A DNA stretch of 11,072 nucleotides from JANNNF01 sp040385825. Its GTDB lineage: Bacteria; Pseudomonadota; Alphaproteobacteria; Rhodobacterales; Rhodobacteraceae. Location: NCBI GenBank assembly GCA_040385825.1, contig JAZKGQ010000014.1, forward strand, positions 1-11,072, read 5' to 3'. Shown here one piece after another: positions 7,002 to 11,072 of the stretch. The translations under genes and the position numbers were made by a program. How positions within the stretch are numbered: position 1 is the stretch's first letter; the number at the start of each line of letters is the position of its first letter. The notes beneath the pieces are model-generated. The model saw only the letters and a list, made by a program, of their open reading frames with translations, made no database searches and was not told the origin of the DNA.

Positions 7002-7017
7002 GTTAACAGAGCGTTAA
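7002..7017 (-). promoter_or_regulatory. Perfect CtrA box upstream of the glycosyltransferase gene
   Basis: Read on the minus strand the bases are TTAA-CGCTCTG-TTAAC, an exact match to the alphaproteobacterial CtrA site TTAA-N7-TTAAC. It ends about 39 bases before the ATG at 6963, so it would cover the -35 region of a promoter for that gene, the usual position for CtrA activation. No good -10 box is visible downstream. An eight-base A/T-only pattern like this is uncommon by chance in DNA this GC-rich. It sits in the 64-base gap between the glycosyltransferase start and the carA stop. Confidence 0.65.
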
Positions 7018-7027
7018 GGCGCGACGG

Positions 7028-8188
7028 TCAGGCAGATCTGCGGGCCTGCATCGCTGCGGCAAACCTGTCGAACAGATAGTAACTGTCCTGCGGGCCGGGG
7101 CTGGCCTCGGGGTGGTACTGCACGGAAAAGACCGGCTTGCCATCCACCGCGATGCCGCAGTTCGACCCGTCAAACAGCGAGACATGGGTTTCGGACACAC
7201 CCTTTGGCAGGGTCTGGCTGTCGACCGTGAACCCATGGTTCATCGAGGTGATCTCGACCTTGCCAGTGGTCAGATCCTTGACCGGATGGTTCGCGCCATG
7301 GTGGCCGTGGTTCATCTTGACGGTCGTGGCCCCCAGGGCCAGTGCCAGCATCTGATGGCCAAGGCAGATGCCGAACAGCGGAATGTCCTGCGCCAGAACG
7401 CCCTGGATCATCGGCACCGCATAGGCCCCCGTCGCCGCCGGATCGCCCGGACCATTGGACAGGAACACGCCTTCGGGGTTCAGCGCCAGCACGTCTTCAG
7501 CCGTGGCCGAAGCCGGCAGCACCGTCACATCGCAGCCCGCCGAAGCAAGGCAGCGCAGGATGTTGCGCTTGGCCCCATAGTCGATGGCAACCACCTTGAG
7601 GCCCGGCGTGGTGCGGCGGGCATAGCCCTCGGGCCAGGCCCACCGCTGTTCGTTCCAGGTGTAGGACTGCGCACAGGTCACGTCCTTGGCAAGGTCCAAC
7701 CCGACCAGACCCTTCCACGCACGGGCCTTGGCCACCAGCGCGCCGATGTCGAACCTGCCCTCGGGGTCATGGGCCAGCGCCACATGCGGGGCGCCTTGCT
7801 GACGGATGGCGCGGGTCAGGCGGCGGGTGTCGATGCCACCCACGCCGATGCGACCGATCTTGGCCAGCCAGGCCGTCAACTCGCCTGTCGCGCGCCAGTT
7901 CGACGCCTCGGTCGGGTCCCATTTCACCACCATGCCGGCGGCGGAAGGCGTTGATGTTTCGTCATCTTCCTGCGTCACGCCGACGTTGCCGACATGCGGG
8001 AAGGTGAAGGTCACGACCTGCCCCGCATAGGACGGGTCGGTCATGATTTCCTGATACCCGGTCATCGCGGTGTTGAACACAAGCTCGGCCACGGTTTCAC
8101 CCGTGGCACCAAAGCCCATGCCGTAGAACACCGTCCCGTCGGACAGCGCAAGGCAGGCGGTGGGTCTGGGCTGGGCCGTGGTGGGCAT
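7028..8188 (-). CDS. carA: Carbamoyl-phosphate synthase small (glutaminase) subunit
   Basis: A 386-residue protein of normal length for CarA, the cytoplasmic subunit that hydrolyses glutamine and passes ammonia to CarB to make carbamoyl phosphate for arginine and pyrimidine synthesis. Residues 1-150 form the CarA-specific N-terminal domain, with FNTAMTGYQEIMTDPSY and HVGNVG. The class I glutamine amidotransferase domain occupies about 196-380: SNGPGDP at 244-250, the nucleophile elbow GICLGHQ with Cys275, and YHPEASPGP with catalytic His359 and Glu361. The ATG at 8188 is chosen because AGGGAG lies 7 bases upstream; a TTG at 8209 would add seven residues without a ribosome site. It is divergent from yqeY. 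carB is not in the window, so the two subunits are encoded apart or carB lies beyond it. No ATP-binding CarB-like sequence is fused here. Confidence 0.96.
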   Translation of the reverse strand: MPTTAQPRPTACLALSDGTVFYGMGFGATGETVAELVFNTAMTGYQEIMTDPSYAGQVVTFTFPHVGNVGVTQEDDETSTPSAAGMVVKWDPTEASNWRATGELTAWLAKIGRIGVGGIDTRRLTRAIRQQGAPHVALAHDPEGRFDIGALVAKARAWKGLVGLDLAKDVTCAQSYTWNEQRWAWPEGYARRTTPGLKVVAIDYGAKRNILRCLASAGCDVTVLPASATAEDVLALNPEGVFLSNGPGDPAATGAYAVPMIQGVLAQDIPLFGICLGHQMLALALGATTVKMNHGHHGANHPVKDLTTGKVEITSMNHGFTVDSQTLPKGVSETHVSLFDGSNCGIAVDGKPVFSVQYHPEASPGPQDSYYLFDRFAAAMQARRSA

Positions 8189-8270
8189 GGGGCGACTCCC
8201 TAAAGGCAAATTCGGGGGACACTAGGCGCGCAACGCCGCGGGGTCAACCCATTGAGCAAAAAGGAATATC

Positions 8271-8283
8271 GTTGAAAGTCAAC
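8271..8283. promoter_or_regulatory. Small dyad in the carA-yqeY divergent region
   Basis: GTTGA (8271-8275) and TCAAC (8279-8283) are perfect inverted arms around AAG, and a further GTCAAC occurs at 8242-8247. They lie in the 180-base gap between the divergent carA and yqeY starts, where promoters for both must be. A binding site is possible, but arms this short are weak evidence and no regulator can be named. Confidence 0.25.
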
Positions 8284-8368
8284 CACTTGCGTCATTCGCA
8301 TTGGGTTGCGTGTTTCGGGGCTTGGCTGTACTGTCCAAGACCAACAGACCGATAAGGTGGATAAAGAC

Positions 8369-8827
8369 ATGTCGATGCGTGACCGGCTGCAAGCCGCCTT
8401 GAAAGATGCAATGCGCGCCAAAGAGGTTGAGCGTCTGTCGACGCTGCGCCTGATCAACGCAGCCATCAAGGACCGCGAGATTGCGTTGCGCGGCGAGGCG
8501 GGCGACGGCGAGGTGGGCGAGAGCGACATTCTGGCCATCATGGGCAAGATGGTCAAACAGCGTCAGGAATCGGCCCGCGCCTATGAAGAAGGTGGGCGGC
8601 TGGAGCTGGCTGAAAAAGAGCTGAACGAAATCAAGGTGATCGAAGAGTTCCTGCCGCGCCAGTTGACGGCTGCCGAGGTCGACGCCGCGATTGCCGAGGC
8701 CGTGGCAGAGGCCGGGGCCACCAGCATCCGCGACATGGGGCGGGTGATGGCGGTGCTGAAGGGCAGATACACCGGCCAGATGGATTTCGGGGCTGCGGGC
8801 TCCGCGGTCAAGGCGCAACTGGGCTAA
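8369..8827 (+). CDS. GatB/YqeY domain-containing protein
   Basis: A 152-residue protein that is entirely a YqeY domain: an N-terminal helical part (MSMRDRLQAALKDAMRAKE, RLSTLRLINAAIKDREIAL) and the later IEEFLPRQLTAAEV and SIRDMGRVMAVLKGRYTGQMDFGAAGSAVKAQL. YqeY resembles the C-terminal tRNA-binding tail of the GatB/GatE amidotransferase subunits, and a role in tRNA-dependent amidation or tRNA handling is suspected but not established. Length is normal. The ATG at 8369 is preferred because AAGGTGG ends 8 bases before it; an upstream in-frame GTG would add 21 residues lacking similarity. It is divergent from carA. Its TAA stop overlaps the TAG stop of the convergent DUF2244 gene. Confidence 0.92.
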   Translation: MSMRDRLQAALKDAMRAKEVERLSTLRLINAAIKDREIALRGEAGDGEVGESDILAIMGKMVKQRQESARAYEEGGRLELAEKELNEIKVIEEFLPRQLTAAEVDAAIAEAVAEAGATSIRDMGRVMAVLKGRYTGQMDFGAAGSAVKAQLG

Positions 8828-9345
8828 ACGCCGGTCGTGGGGCCTGCAGTCTGATCCGCCTGTCGCAAATCCTGCAACCTTTGCGTCAGGCCACGCGCCA
8901 GCGCGATGCGTTCCTCCTCCGAAAGGAACGCCCCCAACTCCACCTCGCGCGGGCCGCCTTGCAGGGTCAGATACTGCGGCACCGGGCCGCCGGATGGATG
9001 CCGGATCACCCGCACCCAATGCGGATTTGCCTCCCATGCCTGCCGGCGGCCCTTGGGGCCGTGGCGGGTCAGGGTGATGCGGTCGGGGGTCAGGGTCAGA
9101 TCCTCGATGATCTGCGCATCGCGGTAACTGCGTTTCAACGCCCACCAGACGGCAGCAACCGCCCCCGCCAGAAACGGCAGCAGCGCCCAGAGGACAGGCG
9201 AGCCGATCAGCGCGACCAGTGGCAGCGCGATCAGGACGGCGGTGCCGCCGATGAACCAGACAAAGCCCTGAGGCGACAGAGATCGGTGCGGCCAGAGATG
9301 CAGGCGCTGTTCGGATCGGGTGGGGGGCAACCATTCGTAGGGCAT
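8824..9345 (-). CDS. DUF2244 domain-containing membrane protein
   Basis: A 173-residue protein of the DUF2244 family, whose function is unknown. Two closely spaced membrane helices are visible at about residues 28-48 (GFVWFIGGTAVLIALPLVALI) and 51-70 (VLWALLPFLAGAVAAVWWAL), followed by a soluble domain of about 100 residues with RSYRDAQIIEDLTLTPDRITL and PHWVRVIRHP, probably cytoplasmic. An N-terminal MPYEWLPP and the HRSLSPQGF before the first helix are typical of the family. The ATG at 9345 has no ribosome binding site; a possible -10 (TATCTT, minus strand 9360-9355) lies close enough that the mRNA may be nearly leaderless. The gene ends in a tail-to-tail overlap with yqeY. The next gene upstream on the same strand is ctaD, interrupted by the toxin-antitoxin operon. 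Confidence 0.85.
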   Translation of the reverse strand: MPYEWLPPTRSEQRLHLWPHRSLSPQGFVWFIGGTAVLIALPLVALIGSPVLWALLPFLAGAVAAVWWALKRSYRDAQIIEDLTLTPDRITLTRHGPKGRRQAWEANPHWVRVIRHPSGGPVPQYLTLQGGPREVELGAFLSEEERIALARGLTQRLQDLRQADQTAGPTTGV

Positions 9346-9379
9346 GATAAGGGCAAGATAGCGGGGGGAGGGAAGGGCG

Positions 9380-9454
9380 TACAGTGCGACCGATTGGCTT
9401 GGTGGCCTGCGCACTGTATTGACAATGTAGATACGCCTGCGCAAGGATGCGCAA
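9380..9454 (+). promoter_or_regulatory. Operator-like repeat array and promoter region of the toxin-antitoxin operon
   Basis: TACAGTGCG (9380-9388) and CGCACTGTA (9410-9418) are perfect 9-base inverted arms separated by 21 bases. The palindromic hexamer TGCGCA occurs at 9408, 9438 and 9448, spaced 30 and 10 bases, so all three face the same side of the helix. GCCTGCGCA is repeated exactly at 9405 and 9435, and TGCGCAAGGA/TGCGCAAAGA is a 10-base tandem repeat over the ribosome binding site (AAGGA 9443-9447). A perfect -35 TTGACA sits at 9419-9424, but no good -10 follows at 17 bases. Ribbon-helix-helix antitoxins typically bind such repeated sites and repress their own operon; that this is the antitoxin's operator is inference. 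Confidence 0.6.
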
Positions 9455-9456
9455 AG

Positions 9457-9771
9457 ATGAAAACGGATCACACCCTTTCTGGTACGCCCCGCATGGCTGC
9501 TTTGCCTGACACCAAAGGCAGCATCAACTTGCGCATCGAGGCCGGCACCCGGCGCCTGATCGACGATGCGGCGGCGGTGCTGGGCAAGACGCGCACTGAA
9601 TTCATGGTGGAAACAGCGCGCAGACAAGCGGTGGATGTGCTGCTGGACCAGCGGCTGTTTGCGCTGGACGCGGGCCAGTATGACGCATTCATGGCGGCGC
9701 TGGACGCCCCCCCTGCGCCGGGGCCAAAGCTGCGGGCGCTGCTGTCGCGCCGCCCGGCATGGGAAAAGTAA
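9457..9771 (+). CDS. DUF1778 (TacA-type) ribbon-helix-helix antitoxin
   Basis: A 104-residue antitoxin. Residues 22-58 form the ribbon-helix-helix DNA-binding domain (SINLRIEAGTRRLIDDAAAVLG, then KTRTEFMVETARRQA), with the strand that enters the DNA groove at SINLRIE. Residues 68-104 form the toxin-neutralising tail, with LDAGQYDAFMAALDAPP and the conserved LRALLSRRPAWE end. It is expected to bind and mask the GNAT toxin encoded next and, with it, to repress the operon. The ATG at 9457 follows AAGGA with 9 bases between; the reading frame is open far upstream but that part has no family similarity. The first 20 residues are longer than in many members, and an ATG at 9493 is the alternative start. 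It overlaps the toxin start by 13 bases, indicating translational coupling. Confidence 0.92.
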   Translation: MKTDHTLSGTPRMAALPDTKGSINLRIEAGTRRLIDDAAAVLGKTRTEFMVETARRQAVDVLLDQRLFALDAGQYDAFMAALDAPPAPGPKLRALLSRRPAWEK

Positions 9772-10259
9772 TCTCGGCCCCGGTGCCGTTGACCGCCGAC
9801 CATGATGTATCGGCGTTCGATTGCGGTGAGGCGGTGCTGAACGACTGGCTGCGGCACCGGGCGCTGAAAGACGAAAGCCGGTTTTCGCGGACCTATGTGG
9901 TCTGTGCAGGCCCCGTGGTGGTCGGGTATTTCTGCATCTCGGCAGGATCGGTGCAGCGCGAGGCGGCCCCCGGCAAGGTGCGCCGCAATGCGCCGGATGC
10001 GATTCCGGTGTCAGTGATTGGGCGCTTGGCGGTCAGCCGGGACTGCGCGGGGCGGGGTCTGGGCGCGGACATGCTGGCCGACGCCCTGCGCCGGATCGCG
10101 GTGGCATCGGCGAGCATCGGCATGGCGGCGGTGCTGGTGCAGGCCAAGGACGAGGCCGCGCGACGGTTCTACCTGCGCTGCGCGGAGTTCATGGAGTACC
10201 CGGACGGAAGCAGGACGCTGTATTTGCCGATGGAGACGGTGGTGGCGGGGTTTGGGTGA
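9759..10259 (+). CDS. GNAT-family acetyltransferase toxin (TacT-like)
   Basis: A 166-residue GNAT protein of the toxin subgroup paired with DUF1778 antitoxins. FDCGEAVLNDWLRHRA at 20-35 is the typical N-terminal signature, RTYVVC and VVGYFCISAGSV are the central strands, and IGRLAVSRDCAGRGLGADML at about 87-106 holds the acetyl-CoA loop (R/QxxGxG form AGRGLG). FY at 137-138 gives the tyrosine matching catalytic Tyr140 of Salmonella TacT. YLPM ends the domain. TacT acetylates the amino group of charged aminoacyl-tRNAs, blocking translation; the same action is expected here, though the preferred tRNA is not predictable. All key motifs are intact, so it is probably active. The gene overlaps the antitoxin by 13 bases and ends 11 bases before the second palindromic repeat. 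Confidence 0.92.
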   Translation: MGKVISAPVPLTADHDVSAFDCGEAVLNDWLRHRALKDESRFSRTYVVCAGPVVVGYFCISAGSVQREAAPGKVRRNAPDAIPVSVIGRLAVSRDCAGRGLGADMLADALRRIAVASASIGMAAVLVQAKDEAARRFYLRCAEFMEYPDGSRTLYLPMETVVAGFG

Positions 10260-10270
10260 CGGGGTTGTCA

Positions 10271-10291
10271 GGATGGGCAAATTGCCCATCC
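10271..10291. repeat. Short dispersed palindrome, copy 2
   Basis: GGATGGGCA (10271-10279) and TGCCCATCC (10283-10291) are perfect arms around AAT; copy 1 at 2346 has GAT. The shared TACA to the right extends the match to 25 bases with one difference. Like copy 1 it lies just after a plus-strand stop and between convergent genes, here the toxin and ctaD genes. A separate strong terminator follows at 10303. Confidence 0.8.
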
Positions 10292-10302
10292 TACAAAACG
10301 CA

Positions 10303-10330
10303 AAAGGCCCCGGATCGCTCCGGGGCCTTT
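10303..10330 (-). terminator. Bidirectional intrinsic terminator of ctaD
   Basis: AAAGGCCCCGGA (10303-10314) and TCCGGGGCCTTT (10319-10330) pair perfectly over 12 bases with a four-base TCGC loop. On the minus strand the stem ends in a T-rich tail (TTTTGCGTTTTG), which terminates ctaD, whose stop is 20 bases upstream. On the plus strand it ends TTTCTCATT and could also stop transcripts from the toxin-antitoxin operon. Confidence 0.88.
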
Positions 10331-10350
10331 CTCATTCCATAACCCAAGCC

Positions 10351-11072
10351 CTAGTGGGCGTGGCCTTTGTCCCAGTCGCTCTGCTTGGGCAGCTGCTCGA
10401 ACGTGTGTTCGGGGGGCGGCGAGGGCAGGGTCCATTCTAGGGTGTCGGCGTATTCGTTCCAGTAGTTGTTCTCGGTCACACGCTTGCCTGCGAACAGCGT
10501 GTAGAACACCACACCAAGGAAGAACAGGAACGAGGCGAAGGAAATGAAGGCACCGACCGACGAGAACCAGTTCCAGTAGGCGAATGCCTCGGGATAGTCG
10601 ATGTAGCGGCGCGGCATGCCCTGACGACCCAGGAAGTGCTGCGGGAAGAACGTCAGGTTGGCCCCGATGAAGAAGGTCCAGAAATGCACCCGGCCCGCCC
10701 ATTCGGGGTATTGGCGGCCCGACATCTTGCCGATCCAGAAATAGATGCCGGCAAAGATGCCGAACACGGCGCCAAGCGACATCACATAGTGGAAGTGCGC
10801 CACGACATAATAGGTGTCGTGATAGGCCCGGTCGACGGCGGCCTGTGACAGCACGATGCCGGTCACGCCGCCCACGGTGAACAGGAAGATGAACCCGAAG
10901 GCAAACAGCATCGGCGTCTTGAACTCGACCGAGCCGCCCCACATGGTGGCGATCCACGAGAATATCTTGATACCGGTCGGCACCGCGATGACCATGGTGG
11001 CCAGCATGAAGTAGCTTTGCTGGGTCAGCGACATGCCGACGGTGTACATGTGGTGCGCCCAGACGACAAAGC
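10351..11072 (-). CDS. ctaD: Cytochrome c oxidase subunit I (aa3-type), C-terminal part
   Basis: The last 239 codons of a gene whose 5' end lies beyond the right edge. The frame enters as FVVWAHHMYTVGM, where the two adjacent histidines are CuB ligands. TGIKIFSWIATMWGG carries the K-pathway lysine. VAHFHYVMS contains the HxH pair that ligates heme a3 and heme a. The rest, including GRQYPEWAGRVHFWTFFIGANLTFFPQHFLG and RRYIDYP, is characteristic of mitochondrial-like alphaproteobacterial subunit I. Several membrane helices are evident. The enzyme reduces O2 to water in the inner membrane and pumps protons, taking electrons from cytochrome c. The C-terminal tail (PPPEHTFEQLPKQSDWDKGHAH) is hydrophilic and cytoplasmic. 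All visible ligands are intact. A strong terminator follows the stop. Known Rhodobacterales can carry two ctaD copies, so this may be one of two. Confidence 0.96.
   Translation of the reverse strand, partial: FVVWAHHMYTVGMSLTQQSYFMLATMVIAVPTGIKIFSWIATMWGGSVEFKTPMLFAFGFIFLFTVGGVTGIVLSQAAVDRAYHDTYYVVAHFHYVMSLGAVFGIFAGIYFWIGKMSGRQYPEWAGRVHFWTFFIGANLTFFPQHFLGRQGMPRRYIDYPEAFAYWNWFSSVGAFISFASFLFFLGVVFYTLFAGKRVTENNYWNEYADTLEWTLPSPPPEHTFEQLPKQSDWDKGHAH

Noticed and set aside
8279..9454. 391-residue minus-strand open frame covering yqeY and DUF2244 in another frame
   Set aside because: No similarity to any family recognised; it spans two supported genes out of frame.
8881..9456. Upstream in-frame extension of the antitoxin to 296 residues
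   Set aside because: The extension is antisense to DUF2244 and lacks domain similarity. The ribosome site at 9443-9447 and the family length place the start at 9457.

Overview
The window looks like a chromosomal segment of a GC-rich alphaproteobacterium of the Rhodobacterales (Rhodobacter/Paracoccus/Gemmobacter-like). The grounds are the very GC-rich codon usage, an aa3-type cytochrome oxidase subunit I, an alphaproteobacterial-type UbiH-like hydroxylase, a perfect CtrA box, and the mix of Lrp, FCD-GntR, carA and yqeY genes. Genus-level placement is an inference. Most genes are housekeeping or regulatory; the accessory-looking part is a toxin-antitoxin pair near the right end.

Layout. (1) 1-110: the first codons of ilvC (minus strand), with a divergent regulatory gap. 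(2) 236-2335: two overlapping Lrp/AsnC-type regulator genes followed by a class V aminotransferase gene, all on the plus strand and probably co-transcribed. (3) 2366-4277, minus strand: a HAD pyrimidine 5'-nucleotidase gene followed by a UbiH-type FAD hydroxylase gene. (4) 4387-5022: an FCD-type GntR regulator gene (plus). (5) 5086-6963: a membrane glycosyltransferase (minus) with an N-terminal MshEN-like domain and a perfect TTAA-N7-TTAAC CtrA box about 40 bases upstream. (6) carA (minus) and yqeY (plus), divergent from each other. (7) A DUF2244 membrane protein gene (minus) whose stop codon overlaps the yqeY stop. (8) A DUF1778/GNAT (TacAT-type) toxin-antitoxin operon (plus) behind an operator-like repeat array. 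(9) The 3' two-fifths or so of ctaD/coxA (minus), with a strong bidirectional terminator.

How the parts relate. The Lrp pair and aminotransferase next to ilvC suggest an amino-acid-responsive transamination unit; the substrate cannot be read from the sequence. The glycosyltransferase combines a possible cyclic-di-GMP sensor domain with a cell-cycle/motility regulator site, so it may make an envelope or secreted polysaccharide under CtrA and c-di-GMP control. This is the most interesting lead in the window. The toxin-antitoxin operon sits between DUF2244 and ctaD and has repeats phased at 10 and 30 bases in its promoter. A short palindromic element occurs twice, at 2346-2366 and 10271-10291, each time 10-11 bases after a plus-strand stop codon and between convergent genes. 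All intergenic gaps are shorter than 300 bases; no rRNA, tRNA, CRISPR array or insertion sequence was seen.
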